Notes under the pieces: model-generated | What the model saw: the letters and a program-made list of their open reading frames with translations, nothing else | What the model was told of the DNA's origin: nothing | The model's database searches: none | Shown: piece by piece, positions 34,401 through 45,558 of the stretch | Layout of the letters: every line of letters starts with the position of its first letter | How positions within the stretch are numbered: position 1 is the first letter of the stretch | Made by a program: the position numbers and the translations under genes | DNA from: Bolinopsis microptera | Lineage: Eukaryota; Ctenophora; Tentaculata; Lobata; Bolinopsidae | Length of the DNA: 64,000 nt | Direction of reading: 5' to 3' | Assembly: GCF_026151205.1 (NCBI RefSeq) | Contig: NC_087074.1 | Location: forward strand, 7,543,726-7,607,725

Positions 34401-35933
34401 TGAGGAGCAGGGGGTGGGACAACATTGTAGCGTTATACCTGGCGGTTATTATAGTCAGGTGTATAGTTAACGTGTAATTCATTTTTATTCCAAACCAAAA
34501 TCTTCAACGTTGTATTACGTTATGTTGTATTTTAAGTTCAGCCAATGAGTTAATCAGAGAGTAGAATTATTATAATATAACCACATTGGCACGTTATCAC
34601 ATTTGCACGTGATCACATCACATTTGCACGTGACCACATACCTGAAGTCCCCAGTGTGTAGAATAGACCCAATACTGGGAGACTCGAACAGGAACATAGC
34701 AGAGCCCGGACAGTGGTTAGCTGTTATGAGACTCACTTCCACCCCCTCTACCACTTCTATCTGATCAAACTCCAGGCTCCTCACTCTGTCAGGACTGACT
34801 TTAAGGTTGTTGATAACGTAGTTGGAGGTGACTTTACTGCAGTAGACTATACCAGTGAAGTGCTTGTTGAGACCCATATAGTGGTCTGAGTGGAAGTGGG
34901 ACAGGAAGTAGGCGGTGCATTTGGGGATCTCCCCGAAGTTGAAGGCGTCCACAGTAAAGGTCGTCCCTCTGACCCACTTGTAGAAGGGCACTACACGTTT
35001 TGTAGGTTTCTCTGGTTTAGGTTCAACCTTAGGGTGCTTGGCTTTGAGGCCAAACATTGCACCTAGATCTAGTTGGGATGTACCCTCCTGTTTTACTAAT
35101 TTCTTGTCGTGATGCTTTGGTGCTAGGCCGAACATTGAGCCCAAGTCTAGTTGAGAAGTACCCGCCTGCTTGATTAGTTTCTTTGGTTGAAGGGGTGTTT
35201 TTGGAACTGAAGAGGCTGGATGTGGTTCTTTGTCTGGACTCACGAATTCCTTTTTGCCCTGACCTGATATTACCTGAGATTTATTTTTCTCATTCTGATT
35301 CTTAGCTGACTGATTTTTAGTATTTTCTGAATCCTTCTTGCTGGGAGAAGTGGTATTATCCCCCAACTCACTAGACGTCCCTCCCCTGACCTTGCTAAAC
35401 AAGGAGCTCTGTCTCAGTCTCCTCCCGTTAACCCTGCTACAGAGAGACTTGGTCGCTATCTTAATGTTCGCTATCTGCTCCTTCACAGCTACTTTCTCTT
35501 CACTCAGTCTCTGCTCCTTCACGGTAGGAGTGATAATGTTTCTCTCATTCTCGTTCTCATCGTTAGGAACAGTTTCTACCTCCAGGTCTCGTAAACAGGT
35601 GACCTCCAACACTGATCTACCTAACACACTGCTATTACTACTCAGAAACGCGTCCAACTCTGATACTTTACTGTCATGTTTTACAGCTTCATCTGCTGCA
35701 TTTAACCGCTTATCACAAAGTACTGCAGAGACTTCACTTGCTGGCTTGCTGCAGTTGTTGTGTGAAACTGGAGGTATTTTTCCAGGGGACCACTCTTTGG
35801 AGCTCAGAAACTCATTTTCAACAAGTTTTTGAGGGGATACTGGAGGTTGGACCGGTGCCAGGGGCGCTGTGCGCCGTCTTCTTTTGTAGGTTCTGAGAGC
35901 CGGCTTTGTAACGAAATCATCATCATCGCTCAT
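25434..35933 (-). CDS. DCLRE1A: SNM1A / DCLRE1A DNA crosslink-repair 5' exonuclease, five exons
   Basis: Exons on the minus strand are 35933-34642, 34438-34251, 30528-30382, 27026-26907 and 25624-25434. All junctions are GT-AG and in frame, giving 645 residues. SNM1A is a nuclear 5'-3' exonuclease that digests past interstrand crosslinks. The metallo-beta-lactamase motif HFHSDH (346-351), TANHCPGSA, and HTGDFR (D429) are present. The beta-CASP residues are in YLDTTYCDP, LHIVPM (H541) and PYSEHSS (H602), with KPTGWTH between. HFHSDHYMGL points to SNM1A rather than SNM1B or SNM1C. The N-terminal 320 residues are disordered and basic/acidic; I see no UBZ zinc finger. They contain two tandem copies of a TSQLDLG(S/A)MFGL unit that resembles a PCNA-binding box. 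The ATG at 35933 was chosen over an upstream in-frame ATG at 35957 because an acceptor-like ATTACAG lies between them. Introns are long and full of repeats. Confidence 0.93.
26593..26799. repeat. 207-bp near-perfect palindrome in an SNM1A intron
   Basis: The two 103-bp arms differ at one position and are separated by a single G at 26696 (TTCATGG-G-CCATGAA). There is no target duplication and no open frame. Near identity of the arms means it is recent or maintained by conversion. It lies in the last intron, between the KPTGWTH exon and the terminal exon. Confidence 0.95.
27500..28288. repeat. Probable interspersed repeat bounded by AT microsatellites
   Basis: It begins at a TATATATA run followed by CTAGTGTAACCCGGCCTACG, and ends with (ACAG)n, (AC)n and another TATATATA run at 28276. 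Inside, AGTCCCGTAACTCTTGCCGTT recurs about 150 bases apart (28022, 28171). CT and GA runs are also present. AACCCGGC...GCCGGG starts and CAGACAGACAGA tails are features I associate with repetitive elements in several invertebrate genomes. The class is uncertain. It lies in the third intron of SNM1A. Confidence 0.5.
29253..29656. repeat. Degenerate decamer array (GGTTCTTAAC type)
   Basis: About 35 ten-base units of GGTTCTTAAC and variants (CGGCTCTTAA, CGGTTCTTAG). The opening segment ATCTGTTTTCTATAGGCGGT is duplicated at about 29238 and 29338, so a larger block of about 100 bases was also copied. It lies in the third intron of SNM1A. Confidence 0.9.
30228..30249. repeat. 22-base poly-C run
   Basis: Uninterrupted C22, in the SNM1A intron just after exon 3 on the minus strand (where it reads as poly-G). 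Runs of almost equal length occur at 38628-38648 and 49478-49499. Confidence 0.9.
32368..32780. repeat. 27-bp minisatellite, about 15 copies
   Basis: The unit GTGGTTCCCAAAAATAAGGG plus GAGAAGTA varies by one base in the A run. Because 27 or 26 bases keep or shift frame, it creates long accidental minus-strand frames. It lies in the second intron of SNM1A. Confidence 0.95.
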
Positions 35934-36514
35934 TTTACTTCTGTAATATGAGAGCAATTACAATCCTACAATTCCATAATTTGAGAGCAATTAAGTTTGA
36001 GCTGATCTTATTCTAGCTGAGTATTTGTTATGCTATCTGAGTCACAGTTAAATATGGAGGCAGGCATACTAATTTTAAGAGGTTTCATGCACATTGGACT
36101 GTATTAATAATCCCTGAACGGCATGGTTTAGTTGGGTAGTAATTGTTCATTTATGTTTATTGCATAATTAACTGGGAAGGATCTGAAGTAAACTCAAGCG
36201 AGCCAATAGAACAGTATAAGAAGGTAGTACGTGCCCGGAGTAAAATAAAATAAAAGATATATTCATACTTTGTTTATTGAGTTATAAGTTACAAAATAGA
36301 CTATAAAGAATTTATGCAATAAAATAGCCTAAAATAAGACTCAAATGTTAAAAAAACCGGTCTGCTCTCAGAGTTAATAATTAAGTTCGATGTCGGGATA
36401 ACCTTCTAAATGCCTTACAAAACAGTTAAATATTTGAGAGAAACCCTGTATGTAGTGAACGGTAGTGAAGCAGATAATCAACACAGATTCTCCGGCTCCA
36501 CGTACTAACTGCTA
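35934..36514 (-). other. Short spacer between NUDCD1 and SNM1A
   Basis: The two genes run in the same direction with only 581 bases between the NUDCD1 stop and the SNM1A start. TTTATT near 36273 is a minus-strand AATAAA, a likely NUDCD1 poly(A) signal. The minus-strand sequence CATATTACAG ends seven bases before the SNM1A ATG and looks like a 3' splice site. Confidence 0.5.
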
Positions 36515-39500
36515 TCAAAGTGAAAACTTCACAGTTATAAGATGCTTTTCAGTCAATAAAACGATCGAATCTTCTCGAGGATAAACGCCCAAAACTTCCG
36601 AATCATCCGAATTGTCCAGTGTCATAACAAGAAGTTTACCATAGGAACTATCTCTAGTACAGTTGTAAATGTAAACATGTCTGGAGATGTCAACTATAGC
36701 TGCGTACTTCTTACTGTCCGTTACAATAAACTTCTTCTGAGTCTTGGTGGCCTGGACCATGTTGAAGGCGTGGAAAGTGTCCGTGTGGAGCCAGGGAGAG
36801 GTTACAGTGCCTTGGTGACCAGGAGTGTTCAGGTTGCTAGGGTTACCAGGGGTGTTCAGGTTGCCATGGTTACAGGCCGAGTTGTCAGGGTCGCCCGACT
36901 TGTAATAACAGGCATCAACACTGTGGCTCACAACGAATCCCCGGTCTGAATCAGAGAAGAGGAGGGTGCCTGGAGACAGCTCCACTAAGTACTCTTGTTG
37001 GAGCTCCTGAGGGCCAAGAGTGAAGCCGGACAGGAGGACCTGGAATAATTAATAAGTTTATAATTATTATAGTTATTACTAGTTTATAATTATTTAAGTA
37101 ATAATCTTATAATTTGGAACGATATATAACGGGGTTTATGACAAATGAAATACAGGGAAAGTTAGAATTTGAAAACGGTTCAGCTGACCATCAGCACCAA
37201 GCTAAGTAATTTGTCAGATTGTCTCACTTCGCTCGCAGAAACAACGCGTTATGCAAACTGCATAATGAAGTTTTAATAATTCATAATATGCGCATAAAAA
37301 TAAACCACGTTCTCTTCTATACCTGTTGTCCGTCCATCTCATCGCACTCCTCAAACTCCTTGTCAGGAGTGTAAAGAGGAGACTTATCTATCGTATCAGA
37401 GGTGTACTCGTTGAGTGACTCCATCCTCCGCATAACGTTCCTCAGCTCCTCCTCACTGAGGTCCGAGATCTGGGAGAGCAGGTTTCCTGAGGGGTCGTAG
37501 TGGGGCGTGTCCAGCAGATGCGCCCAGTTGTGGGCCTCTTGGTACTTTGTCAGCATCACTTCTACTTTCTTGTTATCTGAGGACATGTTCCAGGTTGACT
37601 CCTTCGGTTCTACTTTGCTGAATAGCTTGGATTTGAATAGCTCCTGACCGCCTTTGGTGCGGACCTGAGAGGTATAGAGTGTTACAGTTTGTTACAGTGT
37701 GTTACATTTCAGATGGAGCGTTATTATACTGTACATTTTCATGGTCTGACTAAGTGATGGTGCTAGATGATAAAGTGACTTCTTCGCGTGTGTTATGTGT
37801 ATGTCACATTACGGTATGTGTTTAGTTTATCAGCAGAGTACACGATTACTACGTGTCAAGAAAGCTATGACATAACACACTCATAATGTACCTCGAGCGA
37901 GTCTAGTCCTATGTCCACCATCAAGTCCGTCTTCAATATCCCACTGGGCAGCTGTATACTGATCTCCACATCTTCGAGAGACTGGGTCCACGTGTAGTTC
38001 TTATCTTCCTCCTCCTTCTTCAGTACAGTCTCCTCCTCCGTGCTCTTAACAGACTCCTCTATTATTGTAGCACGTGGCTGTGGCTCTGGTACTATCAGTT
38101 TACCCTCACTCACTAAAGTTAACAGATCACCCTTCACTGCAGCGAATCTGGCAATACCCGACTGTTTAATCCTTGCTATCACTTCAAACACCCCCTCCTC
38201 CTCGTCATCCTGCCTCAGAATCTGATGTATAAACAGGTTATCTGACTTATAACACGTGACTAGGTGAACCGCTCCGACTCGCTGAAATGAACTGAGAAGA
38301 AGGCACTGATGAGGTAATGTTAGTGTAGTTCTCTGCTTAACAGAGATGCTTGCGGAGGAGATGCCTGCGGAGGTGGTGGGGGTAACCGGGGTAACAGTCA
38401 TGACATAGAGATTAGATCCAATACAGATGATAAGAGTCTCACTGTCTCCCCACACTGCTGACACATTAAAGAGAAGAGTCTCGGTGTTAGTGAACTCTAC
38501 CAGTTCAGTATCTGTTAGAGCGTCTATTAGTACGTATCTGTTTGCTGCTGGTTTGTGGTGGATAAAGTAGAACTCTTTACCTGGAGGGGGGTTGTTGTAA
38601 TTAGTGTTGTTAGGGGGAGTAAGTGATGGGGGGGGGGGGGGGGGGGGGAGCTATTTTAATTTTAGATGACCTGAAATTATGCCAAATATTATTGAAACTT
38701 TTGAAAATATCTGGTATATTTGCCGAGTGCTGGTAAACCATCAGTGTTTTCTATAGAAAGTAATTGGTTCAGTCCATGAAGAGACGATATATCTACAACA
38801 GTGCGTTATCATCACAATACAGCACTATGATGACCTGCTATATTATTACTAACCTGTAGGACTGGCTATGAGATGGTTGAAGAGACAGGAGGCTCTAGTC
38901 ATCTGGTAGGAGTAGTCAGAGTCGGGTAACCTGGTCCGGTGGGGCGGAGTCCGGAGGGATCTGTACGTTATCTCGTGCTCTCTACCTGGCAGTTAGAAAT
39001 ATATTGTCAATTCATTAAATTCCTGTCTGCCACCACTTTAAGCTACCTTCTATTCATTGTGAAAATATGTGTTACAGCGCTCCCGAGTTGGTGTACACAA
39101 ACTTCTCAACTTCTGTCCAATTATAATTTATATTCGGAACTTATGTGTCCGTGGCCGTGATCTCTTCCTGAATCTTGGGGGGCAATTTATTGAATTACCG
39201 TCCGCCACCTAGCCTACGAAGAAATAATGCTGATGTCCCCTTTTTAGTTTGCTTCAGACAGAGATCACCAAATCACGTACTAATTAATGTTGCTGAAGAG
39301 TACCTGAACTAGTCTGTACTTTAGGCACCTAAAGAAGTCTGTACGGGGCCTGAACTAGTCTGTACGGGGCCTGAACTAGTCTGTACGGGGCCTGAACTAG
39401 TCTGTACGGGGCTTCTCGAAGTTTTTTTCTGCAGAACATACCCCCGTAATTTGCTGATTATTTGAGACTTTCTGCATAATTTGCAGATATAATTCAACTT

Positions 39501-40350
39501 ACTTATCATTGGTAATTCGTAAAGTTGTTCGTCACGCTGGATTGATATGTTTGTGGTGATAAGGGGCTAGAGTATTTAAGCAGTGTATTTTATAGATTAA
39601 AAAGAATTCAGATAAGTAGAACGGTATGATAAGGATGTATAACTTCTTTTTGTAATTTGCAATTTGTTATTGTTATAATGACATTAATGCGTATTATGAA
39701 AAAGTTTATCCTTCTATTTTTTTAAATGATAGATAATTTTTTATATAAGATACATAATATCCTTACAATAAAATATAAAATATATAATATTAATAATAAC
39801 GGAGACAATTTCAATTGTTTCAATTGTTATTACTTTATTAAAACGCACCTGCAAGTCAGGAAACTGAAACAACTCCTTAGTTATAATATCAAGATTATGT
39901 TACCAATTCCTATTATTATATTATGTTTTTACAATAAATTATTAAAAAATATGCTTAATTAAGTTAGTAGGCCTTAGATAAATCTAAAAATATATTCTAA
40001 TAATATATTCTAATAATATACTTTTAACTAAGTTAATGTTTTATAATAAATCTAAAACTATGGTCTACTGCGACGCCTCTTTGACCTAATGTAAAAAGTC
40101 ATATTAACACCTTACTTAAACATAAGATTTATTATACACTTAACTAACTTAATATAAAACACAATATATTTCCTTGTCAAAACATAATAATATATCCATA
40201 AAAAGCGCTCAGCCTGTCAAACCTACCTGAAGTGTATTTGTATTGCTCGAACTTGGAATTTAACAAGCTCTTATCAGGCTTCAGACTGGTGTTTGCTCTA
40301 CCCAGCGCTCTCACGAACTCCTCCTCCTTCTCCTTCTCCACTGCTGACAT
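36515..40350 (-). CDS. NUDCD1: NUDCD1 (NudC-domain-containing protein 1), complete, five exons
   Basis: Exons on the minus strand are 40350-40227, 38985-38854, 38580-37892, 37664-37323 and 37039-36515. All introns are GT-AG and in frame, for 603 residues, close to the roughly 580 of vertebrate NUDCD1. The protein opens with a conserved NSKFEQYKYTSG block (about 31-42). Beta-propeller-like repeats follow. The CS (p23/NudC) domain starts at NYTWTQSLEDVEISIQLP (about 280-297) and continues over the exon 3/4 junction to residues near 370. The C-terminal part (FEECDEMDG, VVSHSVDACYYKSG, FHAFNMVQATKTQKKFIV, LLTEKHLITVKF) matches the family tail. NUDCD1 is known as a co-chaperone-like partner of HSP90 and of DEAH helicase DHX15 in other animals. 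The last exon contains a duplicated NLNTPG segment, a small tandem expansion. A CCCTTCTAG acceptor-like site ends four bases before the ATG. Confidence 0.92.
38628..38648. repeat. 21-base poly-G run beside a NUDCD1 splice acceptor
   Basis: On the transcribed strand this is poly-C lying about 48 bases upstream of the acceptor at 38581-38582, so it may serve as part of the pyrimidine tract of intron 2. Confidence 0.85.
39336..39413. repeat. 21-bp tandem repeat, about four copies
   Basis: CTGAACTAGTCTGTACGGGG plus C repeats in the first intron of NUDCD1. Its length is a multiple of three, which explains the accidental PVQTSSG frame. Confidence 0.92.
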
Positions 40351-42881
40351 GGTGCTAGAAGGGAGGGAGTGTGGTTAGTTGGGAGGTGTTAATAGTGTGT
40401 TTACTGGAACATAAAGGGTTTAGAATGTGGAGTGGGGGTGGGTTCTGGTTTTACAAACTCAGAGGGGGTGTCAGCTGGTATAAAGCTCAAAATAGCACAG
40501 AATACTGCTGTTACTACCCAGGTGATGCAACGACAGGGGTTCTCGCAGGTTCTACATGATATGTGATGATACTTATATATAAGTTATAATAATAACAAAT
40601 AAACAACTTGCTGGTAACACATCGCATACCAGTAAGGAACGTGGAAACTTTTCATTCTGTAGAATAAATTTTTTTTTCGTTCTGAGGAAATTGTGTGCTG
40701 TGGAATGTTTGATTCTGGGCTGATGGAATAGGAGTCTCTGGCCTTATAAAGCCATAAAAAATGTTTATAGTTTATCAGGAAAGTCTATAAATTCTATCAT
40801 AACCATAGGAACCACCAATGTAACCACCATAGGGACCACTTTGATATCATATTATTTATTCCAACTCATTCTGAGTGTGTTCAACTCCTATTTATTCTAC
40901 TAATTCTACTATTGCTATTATAACACAGAGTGTAGAACATCAGGTGTACCTGGATGACACACTATTGCAGTATGATGATCGTACCACATAGGACTTAAAG
41001 GACGCTAATAATTATGTAGATTGTAGACACGCCCTCTGATGTACTCAGCAGAAGATTGAACACGTAATAGAAGCCAACACTTAGGATCCTATAACTTCCA
41101 GAGTAGGATGTACTCAGTGGGTATAGGTTCATGAGGGGCGTGTAAAGGTGATTGTTATTACTCATCACAGCGTTACAGACTGCAGTGAGCAAGTTAGCTA
41201 GGACTTAGGATCTAGCAGGAGGAGTGTAACAGAAAGTGAGGGCCATGTTACAAAGTGTATTTGTAAACCTCATGTGACACGGCGTGTGACACATAGTGTA
41301 CAGTATTCATAGACTGTGAGTATAGAGCAGTACTTGACACGGAACAGATTACTTCTGATCTAGAGGGAGTAAAGAGAACCAGAGGTTAAAAACAAGAGGA
41401 ATAACCTGCACCAAGCAACATTGTGCCCGAAGCACTGGGACAGACCGGAGTAGAGTGAACTAAAGTGTATTTCTTTCTGCGTTGGTTCTTTTACTATTGT
41501 GTGTGGACAATGGACTGTGAAGGAATCTTTAAAGAATATAATTAGTAGATAAGTTGTAGAGGGAATATAGCAGATCATATTTAGAGGATAATAATAATAA
41601 TAGAGGGAAGTTGATGAGAGTTATAGGAACACACATCAGAGGAGGATGGTAATGTGAACGTTAGTGTGTGAGTTTTAGCACCTCAGTGCGATGTTGTAGA
41701 AATATAAGACACAGCAAATATAAGACACAGGTAGTGTAGACCGTAGGTTCTGGAGCGTGGGTTAAGAAGCGTCATTTCAACTTAAGGGGTTCACATATTA
41801 CGTAATCAGCCGAGAGGAGGGGGGGGAGGTTTCTAAATGATAACGCTAGTGTAATTTTGTCACAATAGCTTAAAAATGGTCCAAAAAATGATTACGTAAT
41901 ATTATGTGAACGGTCCTTAATTAGAGTCATAAGACTCTGCATAAGACTCTGCAACTATAAGACTCTGTAATATTAACTAATAATGTAATTTCAGGACGGC
42001 TGTCAGCCAACTGGCACATGAACATGCTCATAATAAATTAGACTCATTAGTCAGAGGCAGAACTATATTATCATATTTTAGCACTGTATATAATGTGCTG
42101 TACGGGGCCCCTGTTGGCCATGAGGAGTTGTTCCACTAACAGAAGCAGAACTACAGCACTGTATATATATTGTGCTGTATATGGGGGCCCTACAGCTACT
42201 GTTATACTGACATTACATTCAGTGTGGCCAAGGACTGTTACTTAATTAGTACGTGTTTTTCCGTTAATCCCAGAAATTAGTCCTCAGATTCATTGCAAGT
42301 TGGTGGCTCATACAATTGAGCTGGACTTTCCGTTCAAATTATTCCGCGAAATGATATTTGAAGAAAGTCGATTATCTCAAGATAAAAACACACACGTACC
42401 AGTACCAGCTGTTATACCCGGTAGAATTTAATTAAATTAAATTTGTGTCCTGTGTTAGTGGTATAATTCACACTACTATGAAAGCCCAACAATTAGGTGG
42501 TTCACTGTTCACCACTTAAGTGGTTCTCTGTATGACCATGAAGAAGAGACTCAGAGATTGTCTCGCAATTTCCAGGGCAGTGCTATAGCATATTTTCTCC
42601 AGGCTTCTACGGACACACTTTTAAAAATAAGCATTTTAAGGTATATTATGATATATTATATATTTATATTGCTTCATATGTTGTTGTATCTAAATATGGT
42701 CATTACGAACATTTTGCACCTATTCGGAAGTCTCTGTGACTTTCCTAGGCCAATTTACAACTCACCTATCTCTAAATTTCGAGTTTTTTTTTTCGAGCGA
42801 AACCAAAAATGAGTTTTTCGCTAATAATTCGAAAAGTAAGGGTTTTAGGTCGTATTATGTTGTTTCATAAGTTGTCTATAA
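40351..42881. other. Region upstream of NUDCD1, no supported gene
   Basis: No frame here shows family features. It contains a repeat copy at about 41404-41500, a G-rich patch near 41815, and two similar tracts around GTGCTGTA...GGGCCC at about 42091 and 42171. A promoter for NUDCD1 must lie in this area if the gene has an untranslated first exon, but I cannot place it. Confidence 0.45.
41404..41500. repeat. Dispersed repeat, copy 1 (CGAAGCACTGGG family)
   Basis: The stretch ACCTGCACCAAG...GAAGCACTGGGACAGACCGG...GTGTATTTCTTTCTGCGTTGG has a relative at 46245-46350. The conserved centre is GAAGCACTGGGWCRGACCGG. It may be a SINE fragment; no tRNA boxes are convincing. Confidence 0.5.
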
Positions 42882-43709
42882 GGACACGTTCATTGAAGTT
42901 TGAGGATATTGGTAAATATTAGTGACCCTACTAAATGGCACGATGATGTAAAATGTGTCACACCATAAAACTATATAAACCCTGAATGGTTAGGATAATC
43001 GTTTCATCCTCTAGATAAACTTTGTCGCATAACGATATCTTTATCAGACGATAAGATATCGCTTAAATGCGGCCGGCAGTGAGTTGTAAACTTTGTCACA
43101 CTATAAAAACGTGACAGAGTTTATATGGACCCCTTGTTGCCGTGTTTGACCAAATTTTCGAATTTAAAATTTATAGGATAGTTGCATATGACCATTATCT
43201 ACATATTTAGCGACTTTTTTCGTTAAATGGTAGCACCATGTAAACTCCGTCACACATTTAAGTTTTTTATATGAGGGATGTTTATGACATCCTGACAAGA
43301 AATGCCGAATAGTCTACATTATTTTGTGAACTGAATGTGTTTGGAATTGTTCACATATTTCATTGTTATAGGCAAATACAAATACAGAAGGCAGAAATAG
43401 GTAAATTTAGTCACATAAATTTGTATGATATCTCAACATGTGTGAAATTGAGTAAATATTAGTATACCAACTTAAACACCCTATATTACGTACTATGGAT
43501 CAATTAACAATATTTCAACCATACGCCGGTCATATAAATTATTATATGGCAGTGATATGTTAACATTGGCAAAATTCCAACACCTGAACAGGGTAAAAAT
43601 TTGTAAATTTCGTCACAAAAAAAATATTATAACTTTATTTGCTCCGTGTTGGCAAAATAACTAATTTATCGACATAGTGATGGTGATAAAGTAACATTAT
43701 ATACTAATT

Positions 43710-44480
43710 GAGGTATGATTCTTCAAAATAGGGGCAAGAAATGTAAATTTCGTCACATCAGCCATAGCATTAGTTAGATAGATTTTCTTTCATATCAACT
43801 GCCCTTATTATAGCTAGAATGGATTTATACAGGAAATATAGAAACCCATGCCCATTTTTCATCACATTGAAATTATACTGTTGGGGCAGGAAAAGTAAAT
43901 TTCGTCACATTTCGGTAAATTAGTGATATCAAACTCAGCATTGTTAAACTTGGGTTCTGATTTGCTGAAAAATAACCAACCAATAATTCCTGGAAGAAAA
44001 TTGAATTTTAACGGAGGTATGGTTCTTTAAAATAGGGGCAAGAAATGTAAATTTCGTCACATACGTAATTTTAAAATTTAGATAGATTTTATTTCCTACC
44101 AATAGTCCTTATTATAGTCGGAATGGATTTATACAGGAAATATAGAAACCCATGCCAATTTTTCATCACATTGAAATTATACTGTTGGGGCAGGAAAAGT
44201 AAATTTCGTCACATTTCAGTAACTTAGTAAAATTAAACTCAGCATTGTTAAACTTGAGCTCTATTTTGCTAAACAATAACCAACCAATAATTCCTGGAAG
44301 AACATTGAATTCTAACCGAGGTATGGTTCTTCAAAATAGGGTCAAGAAATGTAAATTTCGTCACATACGAGTACGTCATTGTAAAATTTAGATACAATTT
44401 CTTTCACGTGAACAGTCCTAATTACAGTCCGAAACGATTAATACAGAGATACAGGAAATATAAAAACCCCTGCCATTTTA
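43710..44480. repeat. 304-bp tandem repeat, about 2.5 copies
   Basis: GAGGTATGRTTCTTCAAAAT starts at 43710, 44014 and 44318, exactly 304 bases apart. Each unit holds two copies of the 16-bp motif, about 152 bases apart, followed by CACAT. It makes up the left half of the 42.9-45.6 kb element. Confidence 0.92.
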
Positions 44481-44566
44481 TAATGTATGTAATATGTTAA
44501 TCACAGACTATTTCATTCTATAATCATTGTTTCCAAATTTAACCTATTTATGATGTCTTATCATTT

Positions 44567-44990
44567 TGTGACGATGTTTACATCAACTGCCCTATACTTG
44601 AATCAACTGTATCCGTGTATCATCCTTATATAGAGTTTTCCCGCAAAATTTAACTTATTTACGATGTCGTATCATTTTGTGACGATGTTTACATCAACTG
44701 CCCTATACTTGAATCAACTGTATCCGTGTATCGTCCTTATATAGAGTTTTCCCGCAAAATGTAACCTATTTACGATGTCGTTTCATTTTGTGACGATGTT
44801 TACAACAACTGCCCTATACTTGAATAAACTGTATCCGTGTATCGTCCTTATATAGATTTTCCCCGCAAAATGTAACCTATTTAGTATTTACGATGTCGTA
44901 TCATTTTGTGACGATGTTTACATCAACTGCCCTATACTTGAATCAACTGTATCCGTGTATCGTCCTTATATAGAGTTTTCCCGCCTTCCA
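44567..44990. repeat. 111-bp tandem repeat, four copies
   Basis: TGTGACGATGTTTACA starts at 44567, 44678, 44789 and 44907 (spacing 111, 111, 118, the last with a 7-base insertion TAGTATT). Units share CTATACTTGAATCAACTG and TTATATAGAGTTTTCCCGC. The motif is reversed relative to the 304-bp array. Confidence 0.93.
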
Positions 44991-45558
44991 AAGCAAAATC
45001 AGATATAAATGATTTCGGAAATTCACCCAGAATTTCAAATTCCATATAATGTGACAGAATTTACATCATTTCCCAATAACCAAGTGCATGTATTAGCTAA
45101 CTTTTCAAAACAACATATTTTAGGGCTATGATTGGCAGAAGAACCATCAAATAATGAGTTGAAAGGGTTTTGAGGACACCTCACAGTAGAAAAGAGGTCT
45201 CGTATTTTGAGTGTGACAAAGTTTACGAAATATTGCCTTAAAGCCGTTCGATCACTGCCCTTTAACCAATGTTGTATCATAATTGTTAGATTGACCTAAT
45301 CTACTATATTTCAGTCCAAGGAATAATAATTGGGCAGCTATGGTAAACAATGTCACAAAAATGTGACATTTTTTACATTATAGTGCCTAAAAGCAATACA
45401 TTTTATTTCTGAGCAGTGCATATGGGAGTATGGGTCACGTGGCTAATGTTCAGAACTTATGAACACGCTAGATTAATAGATGCTAAAATTAAGCCACTAT
45501 CGTCGAAAACGCTATTTTAGAAATTTACCAATATCCTCAAACTTCAATGAACGTGTCC

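Larger units (their letters stand above)
42882..45558. mobile_element. 2.7-kb inverted-repeat element with inverted arrays of a 16-bp motif
   Basis: A perfect 36-bp inverted repeat bounds the stretch: GGACACGTTCATTGAAGTTT... at 42882-42917 and its reverse complement at 45523-45558. A weaker inverted pair (GCATATTTTCTC) lies further out near 42590 and 45860, so the true ends may be farther apart. About 20 copies of TGTAAATTTCGTCACA and close variants occur. Most are plus-oriented from 42947 to 44365, and most are minus-oriented (TGTGACGATGTTTACA) from 44567 to 45377. There is no long open frame. It most resembles a non-autonomous DNA transposon with subterminal protein-binding repeats, but I cannot assign a superfamily or a target duplication. 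Confidence 0.65.

Noticed and set aside
35338-35832. 164-codon plus-strand frame
   Set aside because: Antisense shadow of the first SNM1A exon.
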